Shown here in pieces: positions 34,895 to 42,566 of a stretch of DNA of 64,000 nt. Position 1 is the stretch's first letter; the number at the start of each line of letters is the position of its first letter. Below the pieces are notes generated by a model that was not told the origin of the DNA, made no database searches, and was given only the letters and a program-made list of their open reading frames with translations. Where the stretch lies: assembly GCF_036226685.1 (NCBI RefSeq), contig NZ_CP109009.1, positions 2,294,001-2,358,000 of the forward strand, read 5' to 3'. A program made the position numbers and the translations under genes. This stretch comes from Streptomyces sp. NBC_00690 (lineage in GTDB: Bacteria > Actinomycetota > Actinomycetes > Streptomycetales > Streptomycetaceae).

Positions 34895-35320
34895 ATGGGC
34901 GTGGTCAGCATGGGGATCCCTCGGCGCACTTCGGCCGGATTCGCCCTGACCCTCACCCTCCTCATCGTCCTCGCGAGCGGTTGCACATCGCCGCTGCGAA
35001 CCAACGGCGGCACGACCGCAACTCCCACACCGCGAAACTCCTCAGCTGTCGCCATATGCACAACTCTCATCTCCTACTGGGCCAAAGAGTCGCTCAAGGG
35101 CAGCAAATGGGCGGGGCTCGACTGGGAGCAGAAGGGCCTGTCCAACGAGCAGTTCGAAATCCACGAGGAACTCCTGTCGGCTGCGCGAACCGAGGAAAGA
35201 CATCAAGGTCGCGAAGCAGCCTTAGAGTTGATCGATGTACGGGCCAGCCAGGAGTGCTCGGCGCGACATGGAGCCACCGGCAATTCGGAGAACTGGCGAC
35301 CGCCGATACCGCAGGGCTGA
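34895..35320 (+). CDS. Small putative lipoprotein, unknown function
   Basis: This 141-aa protein has a lipoprotein signal peptide: Arg-Arg n-region, hydrophobic FALTLTLLIVL core and lipobox L-A-S-G-C, so Cys30 would be lipidated. The mature part starts with a Thr/Pro-rich linker followed by about 95 polar residues with no recognised domain (ICTTLISYWAKESLKGSKWAG is the most conserved-looking stretch). It contains one more pair of cysteines. A second ATG at 34910 would give a shorter n-region; neither start has a good Shine-Dalgarno sequence. It sits alone in a gene-poor, repeat-bearing stretch. Confidence 0.6.
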   Translation: MGVVSMGIPRRTSAGFALTLTLLIVLASGCTSPLRTNGGTTATPTPRNSSAVAICTTLISYWAKESLKGSKWAGLDWEQKGLSNEQFEIHEELLSAARTEERHQGREAALELIDVRASQECSARHGATGNSENWRPPIPQG

Positions 35321-35856
35321 CGGACCCGCCCCATGGATGCGTTCGACGGCGCTGCCGCAGCATCCACCCCCGCCGCACCCGCCCCTCCCACCCCCGGGAA
35401 GCCGAAGGCGGAAGTCGGAACCAAGCCGGATATGACGGATAGCCACCCCGCGTTGACTGTGACAATCAGTAGTCAATCTCGTGGCGGAATTGAGGGCTCC
35501 ACTCGCCGGGGCGCCAACCTCCACAGAGCCGTCCACACCCCTGGCCGCAGATGTGTGCAGTCAGCACCAATATCGCCTCAAGCCCCTTAGTGGAACTGGG
35601 CGTTCTCAGCATGTGGCTGAGGTTTGGCCGAGTGAATGACCGATCTACGACCCTCCGACTCACCGATATTTGACCTCGGCATAACAAGAGAGTCACATCC
35701 TGACTTGGCTACTGACCCACCCATCCGGCTGCGCTTAGAGTCACGGCCAGTCACCGCGCCGCCGGGCTCAATGACAGCGTGACACGTGTACGCCCGTTCG
35801 GCTCGGCGACGCATCGGCCCTTCAGGGGAGGGGCCGCGCCAGGGAAAGGACTTATC
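35321..35856. other. Gene-poor region upstream of the branched-chain amino-acid operon
   Basis: This 536-nt stretch is less GC-rich than its surroundings, especially 35580-35740. An ATG-led frame at 35333-35590 has no Shine-Dalgarno sequence and loses codon bias halfway, so I do not call it a gene. The promoter of the downstream transporter operon should lie here. Confidence 0.45.
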
Positions 35857-37089
35857 GTGCGAAACCGTTCCTTGCTCATACTCACCGCCGTGGTCACCAC
35901 GGGAGCGCTCACCCTCACCGCATGCGGATCGCGCGACGATGACAACAAGAAGTCCGACAGTGGCAAAAAAACCACTGTGATCATCGGTGTCGATGCCCCG
36001 CTGACAGGTTCACTGTCCGCGCTCGGTCAGGGAATCAAGAACTCGGTGGACCTCGCGGCCAAGACCGCGAACAAGAACAACGAGGTCCCGGGTGTTGAAT
36101 TCAAGATCGAAGCACTCGATGACCAGGCCATTCCCGCATCCGGGCAGGCCAACGCCACCAAGCTCGTGGGCATGAAGGACGTCCTCGGCGTCGTCGGCCC
36201 GCTGAACTCCGGCGTCGCCCAGTCCATGCAGGGCGAGTTCGACAAGGCCAATCTGACCCAGGTGTCCCCGGCCAACACCAACCCGTCGCTGTCCCAGGGC
36301 GACAACTGGGGCAAGGGTGAGAAGAAGCGCCCCTTCAAGACGTACTTCCGTACCTCCACCACGGACGTCATCCAGGGCAAGTTCGCCGCCCAGTACCTCT
36401 TCAACGACGCCAAGAAGAAGAAGGTCTACGTCGTCGACGACAAGCAGACCTACGGCGCCGGCCTGGCGGCGATCTTCGCCGAGGAGTTCAAGCGCCTCGG
36501 CGGTGCGGTCGCGGGTACGGACCACGTCACGGTGAAGGAGACCGACTTCTCCAGCACCGCCGACAAGGTCAAGTCGTCCGGCGCGGACTCGGTCTACTTC
36601 GGTGGCCAGTACCCCGAGGCGGGACTGCTCGCGGACCAGATCAAGAAGACCGGCGCGAAGATCCCCACGATGGGTGGCGACGGCATCTACGACCCCGCGT
36701 TCATCAGCGCGTCGGGCGAGTCGAACGACGGTGACTTCGCGACCTCGGTCGGCTACCCGGTCGAGAAGCTCGAAACCGCGAAGAAGTTCATCACGGACTA
36801 CGCGGCCGGCGGCTACGGCGACCCGTACGCGGCGTACGGCGGCTACTCCTACGACGCCGGCTGGGCCATCGTCCAGGCCGTGAAGGCGGTCGTCGCGGAC
36901 AACGACGGCAAGCTGCCCGAGGACGCCCGCGCGAAGGTGACCGAGGCCATGTCGAAGGTGTCCTTCGACGGAGTCACCGGCAAGGTCTCCTTCGACGAGT
37001 TCGGCGACACCACGAACAAGCAGCTCACCGTCTACTCCGTCAAGGGCGGCAAGTGGACGGACGTCAAGAGCGAAACGTTCAAGGACTGA
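35857..37089 (+). CDS. Branched-chain amino-acid ABC transporter, substrate-binding lipoprotein
   Basis: This 410-aa extracytoplasmic binding protein captures Leu/Ile/Val-type amino acids for the membrane transporter encoded next. The GTG at 35857 is supported by AAAGGA 6 nt upstream. The lipoprotein signal (VRNRSLLILTAVVTTGALTLTAC) ends with lipobox LTAC, so the protein is anchored by a lipidated cysteine. It then follows the periplasmic-binding type I fold: GVDAPLTGSLSALGQG, VVGPLNSGVAQSM, YFRTSTTDVIQGKFAAQYL, VDDKQTYGAGLAAIFAEEF and GGDGIYDPAFI are family blocks. It is the first gene of the five-gene operon. A hairpin after it probably tunes expression of the distal genes. Confidence 0.94.
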   Translation: MRNRSLLILTAVVTTGALTLTACGSRDDDNKKSDSGKKTTVIIGVDAPLTGSLSALGQGIKNSVDLAAKTANKNNEVPGVEFKIEALDDQAIPASGQANATKLVGMKDVLGVVGPLNSGVAQSMQGEFDKANLTQVSPANTNPSLSQGDNWGKGEKKRPFKTYFRTSTTDVIQGKFAAQYLFNDAKKKKVYVVDDKQTYGAGLAAIFAEEFKRLGGAVAGTDHVTVKETDFSSTADKVKSSGADSVYFGGQYPEAGLLADQIKKTGAKIPTMGGDGIYDPAFISASGESNDGDFATSVGYPVEKLETAKKFITDYAAGGYGDPYAAYGGYSYDAGWAIVQAVKAVVADNDGKLPEDARAKVTEAMSKVSFDGVTGKVSFDEFGDTTNKQLTVYSVKGGKWTDVKSETFKD

Positions 37090-37120
37090 TCCCCAGCACT
37101 GCCCCGCAGCACTGAACCAC

Positions 37121-37153
37121 CCGCGCGAGGGCGCAAACAGCGCCCTCGCGCGG
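37121..37153 (+). terminator. Intercistronic hairpin between binding protein and permease genes
   Basis: A perfect 13-bp stem (37121-37133 with 37141-37153) with a 7-nt loop in the 105-nt gap. In such operons it typically acts as a partial terminator or an mRNA stabiliser, allowing the binding protein to be made in excess. Confidence 0.7.
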
Positions 37154-37194
37154 AGTCATATCCGACACGCTCATCGGACATCGGAGGCTCTGCG

Positions 37195-38127
37195 GTGAAC
37201 GAACTGCCGCAACAGCTGGCCAACGGTCTAGCCCTGGGTGCCCTATACGGTCTCATCGCCATCGGGTACACCATGGTCTACGGCATCGTCCAGCTCATTA
37301 ACTTCGCCCATGGCGAGATCTTTATGATCGGGGGGTTTGGCGCCCTCACCACCTATATATGGCTCCCCAGTGGAATCGGTCTTTTCGTCTCGATTCCTCT
37401 CATGATCATAGGTGGCGCGATAGCCTCCGTCGGCGTCGCCGTACTAGCCGAACGATTCGCGTATCGGCCCTTGCGTGGCGCGCCCCGGCTCGCCCCACTG
37501 ATCACCGCGATCGGACTGTCGATCGTGCTCCAGCAGGCCGTCTGGAGCTGGTACCCGGACGCGAAGAAGGCTCGTAGCTTCCCGGAGTTCACCGGAGAGT
37601 CCTTCAAGGTCCTGGACAATCTGACGATCCAGCGCGCCGATGCGTTCGTGCTGGTCCTCGCCCCGCTCTGCATGCTCGCGCTGGGACTCTTCGTCTCCAA
37701 GAGCCGCAACGGACGGGCCATGCAGGCCACCGCGCAGGACCCGGACACCGCCAAGCTCATGGGCATCAACACCGACCGGATCATCGTGTTGGCGTTCGCC
37801 ATCGGTGCCGCCTTCGCCGCGGTCGCAGCCGTGGTCTACGGCCTGGACAAGGGCCAGATCAACTTTGAGATGGGCTTCATCCTCGGGCTGAAGGCGTTCA
37901 CGGCGGCGGTCCTCGGCGGTATCGGCAACATCTACGGTGCGATGGTCGGCGGCGTCGTCCTCGGTCTCGCCGAGGCCCTGTCGATCGCCTACATCGAAGA
38001 GATCCCCGGTATGCAGCAGCTGGGCGGCGGCGCCTGGGCCAACGTCTGGGCGTTTGTACTCCTCATCGTCGTGCTCCTGGTCAGGCCGCAAGGTCTGCTC
38101 GGTGAGCGCGTCGCGGATCGGGCGTGA
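37195..38127 (+). CDS. livH: Branched-chain amino-acid ABC transporter permease (LivH)
   Basis: This 310-aa inner-membrane permease has about eight spans. The N-terminal block ANGLALGALYGLIAIGYTMVYGI and the following LINFAHGEIFMIGGFGAL are the LivH signature. The later GINTDRIIVLAFAIGAAFAAVAAV and FTAAVLGGIGNIYGAMVGGVVLG stretches form the ATPase-contact loops. It pairs with LivM to form the translocation channel. The GTG at 37195 is the only sensible start. The next gene overlaps or abuts it: the TGA stop at 38125-38127 shares bases with a GTG at 38124. Confidence 0.94.
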   Translation: MNELPQQLANGLALGALYGLIAIGYTMVYGIVQLINFAHGEIFMIGGFGALTTYIWLPSGIGLFVSIPLMIIGGAIASVGVAVLAERFAYRPLRGAPRLAPLITAIGLSIVLQQAVWSWYPDAKKARSFPEFTGESFKVLDNLTIQRADAFVLVLAPLCMLALGLFVSKSRNGRAMQATAQDPDTAKLMGINTDRIIVLAFAIGAAFAAVAAVVYGLDKGQINFEMGFILGLKAFTAAVLGGIGNIYGAMVGGVVLGLAEALSIAYIEEIPGMQQLGGGAWANVWAFVLLIVVLLVRPQGLLGERVADRA

Positions 38128-38132
38128 GAGCG

Positions 38133-39863
38133 ATGACCACGGACACCATCACCCAAGCCAAGCCGGCGCCCGATGACGCCTCCCGTGCCGGGCTGATCCG
38201 TTGGATCGTGACGGCCGGCGGCCTCGCCACCATCGCCAGCACCTTCACGGCCTGGACGTACACGGACGCCTTCCCGGGCGATCTGACCGTCTACGGCTAC
38301 CCCGGTGGACTCCAGGTCCTGACCCTGGTTGCCGGCGCACTCGTCGTCCTCTACGGCCTGGCCTCGCTCGGCGTCAAGGGCCTCGGCTGGCTGGCGCCCG
38401 CGGGCACCACGAAGGCGCTGCGCTTCCTCGCCCTCGGCGCGTTCGCCACCACCTGGTTCACGACGATCGCCATCGCCTGGCAGCTCGAAGGGCTGGTCAA
38501 TCTCGAACCGGGTGCCTTCGTCGCCTCCGTGGCATCGGCGGTACCGCTGGCCGCGTTCGCCCTGGCGGACGACACCCGCAAGGCGGCCCGCCCCAAGGAG
38601 CTGCCGTCCTGGGCCGAGATCCTGTTGATCGTCGCGGCGTTCGCGGTGGGCATGTACGTCGTGACGTACGGCATCGACACCGAGTACGCCGAGTTGTTCA
38701 CGGGCTACCTCATCACCGTCGGGTTCGCGGTGGGCGGTCTGATCAAGTCCGGTCTGACCGCGCGTCTTTCCGGGCTCACCACCAAGTACCGCCAGGTCAC
38801 CGTGATCGCGGCGTTCGCCGCCGCCATCGCCTTCCCGTTCACCCAGAACACCGACACGTACACGCTGATCGCGGTCAACATCCTGATCTTCGCGACGGTC
38901 GCCCTGGGTCTGAACATCGTCGTCGGCCTGGCCGGTCTGCTGGACCTCGGGTACGTCGCCTTCCTGGGAGTCGGTGCCTACACGGCCGCCCTGGTGTCGG
39001 GTTCGACCGCGTCGGCCTTCGACGTGCACTTCCCGTTCTGGGCCGCTGTCCTCACCGGTGCGGTCGTGTCGCTCATCTTCGGTGTGGTCATCGGCGCACC
39101 GACGCTCCGGCTGCGCGGCGACTACCTCGCCATCGTGACCCTGGGCTTCGGCGAGATCTTCCGCATCGCCATGGGCAACCTCGACGGCGTGTCGGGTCCG
39201 CAGATCACCAACGGTCCCAACGGTGTTCCCAACATCCCGGACCTGGAGTTCTTCGGGTACGACTTCGGTGAATCCCACACCGTGTTCGGGATCGAACTGG
39301 GCAGCTACGCCAACTACTACCTGCTGATGCTGCTCGCGATGGCGCTCGTCATCGTCGTGTTCAGCCGTGCGGGCAGCTCCCGCATCGGTCGGGCCTGGGT
39401 CGCCATCCGGGAGGACGAGACCGCGGCCACGGCGATGGGCATCAACGGCTTCCGGGTCAAGCTGATCGCCTTCGCACTCGGTGCCACGCTGGCCGGTCTC
39501 GCCGGTACCGTGCAGGCACACGTGCAACACACCGTGGTTCCGGAGATGTACCAGTTCGCCGGTCCCGTACCGCCCAACTCGGCCTTCCTGCTGGCGGCTG
39601 TGATCCTCGGCGGCATGGGCACGGTCACCGGACCGCTGCTCGGTGCCACGCTGCTGTACATGATCCCGGCCAAGCTCCAGTTCCTCCAGGATTACCAGCT
39701 CCTCGGCTTCGGTCTCGCACTGATCCTGCTGATGCGGTTCCGTCCCGAGGGGCTGATCGCCAACCGTCGGGCGCAGTTGGAGTACCACGAGACCGACCAG
39801 CTCGACGTGCCGGACAAGGGCCTGACCGGCCCCGGCGTCGGCATCACCAAGGCGGGGGCGTGA
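38133..39863 (+). CDS. livM: Branched-chain amino-acid ABC transporter permease (LivM) with a long N-terminal extension
   Basis: This permease is 576 aa, clearly longer than E. coli LivM (about 425). Residues 1-210 form an extra membrane module with about five spans and no family signature. The core LivM part follows: IAVNILIFATVALGLNIVVGLAGLLDLGYVAFLGVGAYTAAL, then APTLRLRGDYLAIVTLGFGEIFRI and GTVQAHVQHTVVPEMYQF. The conserved EAA-like loop is VRAWVAIREDETAATAMGINGFRVKLIAFALGA. The N-terminal module is common in streptomycete LivM proteins. I used the ATG at 38133; a GTG at 38124 overlaps the livH stop and is also possible. The C-terminus overlaps the next gene by 4 nt if that gene starts at its GTG. 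Confidence 0.92.
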   Translation: MTTDTITQAKPAPDDASRAGLIRWIVTAGGLATIASTFTAWTYTDAFPGDLTVYGYPGGLQVLTLVAGALVVLYGLASLGVKGLGWLAPAGTTKALRFLALGAFATTWFTTIAIAWQLEGLVNLEPGAFVASVASAVPLAAFALADDTRKAARPKELPSWAEILLIVAAFAVGMYVVTYGIDTEYAELFTGYLITVGFAVGGLIKSGLTARLSGLTTKYRQVTVIAAFAAAIAFPFTQNTDTYTLIAVNILIFATVALGLNIVVGLAGLLDLGYVAFLGVGAYTAALVSGSTASAFDVHFPFWAAVLTGAVVSLIFGVVIGAPTLRLRGDYLAIVTLGFGEIFRIAMGNLDGVSGPQITNGPNGVPNIPDLEFFGYDFGESHTVFGIELGSYANYYLLMLLAMALVIVVFSRAGSSRIGRAWVAIREDETAATAMGINGFRVKLIAFALGATLAGLAGTVQAHVQHTVVPEMYQFAGPVPPNSAFLLAAVILGGMGTVTGPLLGATLLYMIPAKLQFLQDYQLLGFGLALILLMRFRPEGLIANRRAQLEYHETDQLDVPDKGLTGPGVGITKAGA

Positions 39864-39868
39864 CGACC

Positions 39869-40804
39869 ATGACGACCACCACCATCGGCATCGCCACCTC
39901 TCCCGTCCTGGAGGCGAGCGGTGTCACCATGAGGTTCGGCGGGCTCACCGCCGTCCGTTCGGTGGACCTCACCGTCAACGCGGGCGAGATCGTCGGCCTG
40001 ATCGGCCCCAACGGCGCCGGCAAGACCACCTTCTTCAACTGCCTGACAGGGCTGTACGTGCCCACGGAGGGCAAGGTCCGCTACAAGGGCACCGTGCTCC
40101 CGCCGAAGCCCCATCTGGTCACCAAGGCGGGCGTCGCCAGGACCTTCCAGAACATCAGGCTCTTCGCCAACATGACCGTGCTGGAGAACGTCCTGGTCGG
40201 ACGGCATACCCGTACGAAGGAGGGGCTGTGGTCCGCGCTGGTGCGCGGGCCGGGCTTCAAACGGGCCGAGGCGGCGTCGCACGAGCGTGCCATGGAGCTG
40301 TTGGCCTTCATCGGCCTGGAGCACAAGGCCGATCATCTGGCGCGCAACCTCCCCTACGGCGAGCAGCGCAAGTTGGAGATCGCCAGGGCCATGGCCAGCG
40401 ATCCCGGCCTGCTGCTGCTGGACGAGCCGACGGCCGGCATGAACCCGCAGGAGACCCGGGCGGCCGAGGAACTGATCTTCGCCATCCGGGACCAGGGGAT
40501 CGCGGTCCTCGTCATCGAGCACGACATGCGGTTCATCTTCAACCTCTGTGACCGGGTGGCCTGTCTGGTGCAGGGCGAGAAGCTCGTCGAAGGCACCGCG
40601 GAGGTCGTCCAGGGCGATGAGCGGGTGGTCGCCGCCTACCTCGGGACGCCCTTCGAGGGAGCTCCGGGTGCGGAGGAGGTCGCCGAAGTCGAGGCCGCGG
40701 AGGCGCACAACGCCGCTGCTTCCGGTGCCGAAGGCACTGCGGAGGGCGGCTCCGTCGCGCCGGGCAGTACCGGCACCACCAGCCCGGAAGGGGAGACCCA
40801 GTGA
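39869..40804 (+). CDS. livG: Branched-chain amino-acid ABC transporter ATPase (LivG)
   Basis: This 311-aa ABC ATPase has Walker A GPNGAGKTTFFNCLTG, Q-loop VARTFQNIRLF, the ABC signature as NLPYGEQRKLEIARAMA (LivG variant of LSGGQ), Walker B LLLLDEPTAGMNPQET and switch His VIEHDMRFIFNLC. The C-terminal 55 residues are an Ala/Glu/Gly-rich extension with no counterpart in E. coli LivG (255 aa). The start is taken at the ATG at 39869; GTG at 39860 would overlap livM. It energises transport together with LivF, whose gene overlaps this one by 4 nt. Confidence 0.94.
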   Translation: MTTTTIGIATSPVLEASGVTMRFGGLTAVRSVDLTVNAGEIVGLIGPNGAGKTTFFNCLTGLYVPTEGKVRYKGTVLPPKPHLVTKAGVARTFQNIRLFANMTVLENVLVGRHTRTKEGLWSALVRGPGFKRAEAASHERAMELLAFIGLEHKADHLARNLPYGEQRKLEIARAMASDPGLLLLDEPTAGMNPQETRAAEELIFAIRDQGIAVLVIEHDMRFIFNLCDRVACLVQGEKLVEGTAEVVQGDERVVAAYLGTPFEGAPGAEEVAEVEAAEAHNAAASGAEGTAEGGSVAPGSTGTTSPEGETQ

Positions 40805-41517
40805 GTACTTTGCTGGAGGTCGAGGACCTCAGGGTCGCCTACGGCAAGATCGAGGCCGTGAAGGGCATCTCCTTCAGCGTCGAGGCCGGCCAGGTGGTGA
40901 CCCTCATCGGCACCAACGGCGCGGGCAAGACGACGACCCTGCGGACGCTGTCCGGGCTGTTGAAGCCCTCCGGTGGGCGGATCGTCTTCGACGGCAAGCC
41001 GCTCAGCGGCTATCCCGCGCACAAGATCGTGGCGATGGGCCTCGCCCACTCCCCCGAGGGCCGGCACATCTTCCCGCGGCTGTCGATCGAGGAGAACCTG
41101 CGGCTCGGTGCGTTCCTGCGGAGCGACAAGGCCGGCATCGAGCGGGACATCAAGCGCGCCTATGAGCTCTTCCCGATTCTGGGCGAGCGCAGCAAGCAGG
41201 CCGCAGGCACGCTTTCCGGCGGTGAGCAGCAGATGTTGGCGATGGGGCGGGCGCTGATGTGCCAGCCGAAGCTGTTGATGCTCGACGAGCCGTCGATGGG
41301 GCTCTCACCGATCATGATGCAGAAGATCATGGCCACGATCACCGAGTTGAAGGCGCAGGGCACGACCATCCTGCTGGTCGAGCAGAACGCCCAGGCGGCG
41401 CTCTCGCTCGCCGATCACGGGCATGTGATGGAGGTCGGGAAGATCGTGCTGTCCGGTACGGGAGAGCACCTGCTGCACGACGAGTCGGTGCGCAAGGCGT
41501 ACCTGGGCGAGGACTGA
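40801..41517 (+). CDS. livF: Branched-chain amino-acid ABC transporter ATPase (LivF)
   Basis: This 238-aa second ATPase subunit has Walker A GTNGAGKTTTLRTLSG, the motif MGLAHSPEGRHIFPRLSIEENL, signature LSGGEQQMLAMGRALM, Walker B LLMLDEPSMGLSP and switch His replaced by VEQNAQAALSLADHGHVM, all typical of LivF. The GTG at 40801 overlaps the livG TGA stop by 4 nt (GTGA). It is the last gene of the operon; a strong bidirectional terminator follows. Confidence 0.95.
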   Translation: MSTLLEVEDLRVAYGKIEAVKGISFSVEAGQVVTLIGTNGAGKTTTLRTLSGLLKPSGGRIVFDGKPLSGYPAHKIVAMGLAHSPEGRHIFPRLSIEENLRLGAFLRSDKAGIERDIKRAYELFPILGERSKQAAGTLSGGEQQMLAMGRALMCQPKLLMLDEPSMGLSPIMMQKIMATITELKAQGTTILLVEQNAQAALSLADHGHVMEVGKIVLSGTGEHLLHDESVRKAYLGED

Positions 41518-41543
41518 GCCCTTCGGGGCTGTTGAAGGCCCCG

Positions 41544-41606
41544 CACGACGACAGGGTCCGCGCCCCCGCCGAGGAATCGGTGGGGACCGCGGGCCCTGTC
41601 GTCGTG
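41544..41606. terminator. Bidirectional terminator between livF and the ANTAR regulator gene
   Basis: CACGACGACAGGG (41544-41556) pairs perfectly with its complement at 41594-41606 (13 bp), between convergent genes. The 37-nt interior can form additional pairs. Confidence 0.8.
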
Positions 41607-41618
41607 TGAGGAGGGCCG

Positions 41619-42272
41619 CTACTGGCCCTTCGCCGCCTTCTTCTCCTCGGCGTCCTCGATGACCGCCTCGGCGACCTGCTGCATGGACATGCGGCGGTCC
41701 ATGGAGGTCTTCTGGATCCACCGGAAGGCGGCGGGCTCGCTCAGCCCGTACTCGGTCTGGAGGATGCTCTTGGCACGGTCGACGAGCTTGCGGGTCTCCA
41801 GCCGCTGGGAGAGGTCGGCGACCTCCTGCTCCAGCGCCTTGAGCTCGGTGAAGCGGGAGACGGCCATCTCGATGGCGGGGACCACGTCGCTCTTGCTGAA
41901 GGGCTTGACCAGATAGGCCATCGCGCCGGCGTCCCTGGCTCGTTCGACCAGGTCCCGCTGGGAGAAGGCGGTGAGCATCAGCACCGGGGCGATGGATTCC
42001 TCGGCGATCTTCTCGGCTGCGGAGATGCCGTCGAGAATGGGCATCTTCACATCGAGGATGACGAGGTCCGGCCGGTGTTCCCGGGCGAGCTCGACGGCGC
42101 GCTGTCCGTCTCCGGCCTCACCGACGACCGCGTATCCCTCTTCTTCCAGCATCTCTTTGAGGTCGAGCCGGATGAGGGCCTCGTCCTCGGCGATGACCAC
42201 GCGGGTGGTGAGCGGGGGGACGTGCGACTTGTCGTCGTCGGCGACGGGCTGGGGCGAGTCGGGGGCGGTCAC
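41619..42272 (-). CDS. ANTAR-domain response regulator (PdtaR-like)
   Basis: This 217-aa two-component regulator has a receiver domain (about residues 20-135) with the acidic pocket VVIAEDEALIRLDLKEML, phospho-acceptor DLVILDVKMPILDGI, switch residue LMLTAFSQ and Lys in YLVKPFSKSD. A coiled-coil linker leads to the ANTAR RNA-binding domain (about residues 150-205; VDRAKSILQTEYGLSEPAAFRWIQKTSMDRRMSMQQVAEAVI). Phosphorylated ANTAR regulators bind twin-hexaloop hairpins in mRNA and promote antitermination. Related proteins in actinobacteria pair with a PdtaS-type kinase encoded elsewhere. The GTG at 42272 follows GAGGAG by about 6 nt. It is transcribed toward the Liv operon; no twin-hexaloop motif was recognised here. 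Confidence 0.95.
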   Translation of the reverse strand: MTAPDSPQPVADDDKSHVPPLTTRVVIAEDEALIRLDLKEMLEEEGYAVVGEAGDGQRAVELAREHRPDLVILDVKMPILDGISAAEKIAEESIAPVLMLTAFSQRDLVERARDAGAMAYLVKPFSKSDVVPAIEMAVSRFTELKALEQEVADLSQRLETRKLVDRAKSILQTEYGLSEPAAFRWIQKTSMDRRMSMQQVAEAVIEDAEEKKAAKGQ

Positions 42273-42391
42273 GGGACTCCTCATTCCAAGGCATTTCCAA
42301 GGCGTTCCAATGCAGGGTGCTGCCCATGAGCCTACCGAGCTCCTGTATGGTGGGGGCACGAAGGGTGCCCGCCACCCTACGTTTCCAAGGC

Positions 42392-42464
42392 GCCCCGGTA
42401 GCCCAGCGGTAGAGGCAATGGTCTCAAACACCATCCAGCGTGGGTTCGAATCCCACCCGGGGTA
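42392..42464 (+). tRNA. tRNA-Leu-like with CAA anticodon but a short variable loop
   Basis: This 73-nt cloverleaf has acceptor GCCCCGG/CCGGGGT (one terminal G-U), U8-A9, D-arm GCCC-AGCGGTAGA-GGC, anticodon stem ATGGT/ACCAT with loop CTCAAAC (anticodon CAA at 42425-42427, reads UUG), variable loop CCAGC, T-arm GTGGG-TTCGAAT-CCCAC and discriminator A73. No CCA is encoded. By anticodon it is tRNA-Leu(CAA), but it lacks the long variable arm of bacterial Leu tRNAs, so it is class I. Its D-arm (U-A-G-C-C-C-A ... GGTAGAGGCA) closely resembles that of tRNA-mimic module 1 at 6.6 kb. Charging identity is therefore uncertain. Confidence 0.9.
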
Positions 42465-42479
42465 CTTTCCCTGCAATTC

Positions 42480-42509
42480 CATGGTCGCGATTTCGCAATC
42501 GCGACCATG
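42480..42509 (+). terminator. Terminator after the tRNA
   Basis: CATGGTCGCGAT (42480-42491) pairs perfectly with ATCGCGACCATG (42498-42509) around a 6-nt loop and is followed by ATTGTTTT, a classic rho-independent form 15 nt after the tRNA. Confidence 0.9.
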
Positions 42510-42523
42510 ATTGTTTTCCGCCT

Positions 42524-42555
42524 CCGCCGAGGCCCCGGGTGAGGGGCCCCGGCGG
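42524..42555 (-). terminator. pyk terminator
   Basis: CCGCCG plus GGCCCC (42524-42536) pair with GGGGCC plus CGGCGG (42543-42555), with one mismatch and a 6-nt loop, 11 nt past the pyk stop. Confidence 0.65.
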
Positions 42556-42566
42556 TCCTGCGTCCC

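Noticed and set aside
35333..35590. ATG-led frame of 85 codons after the small lipoprotein gene
   Set aside because: No ribosome-binding site, low-complexity Ala/Pro start, and loss of GC3 bias in the second half. Not supported as a gene.
37989..39788. Long minus-strand frame opposite livM
   Set aside because: Antisense shadow; Asp/His/Gly/Arg-rich low complexity without motifs.
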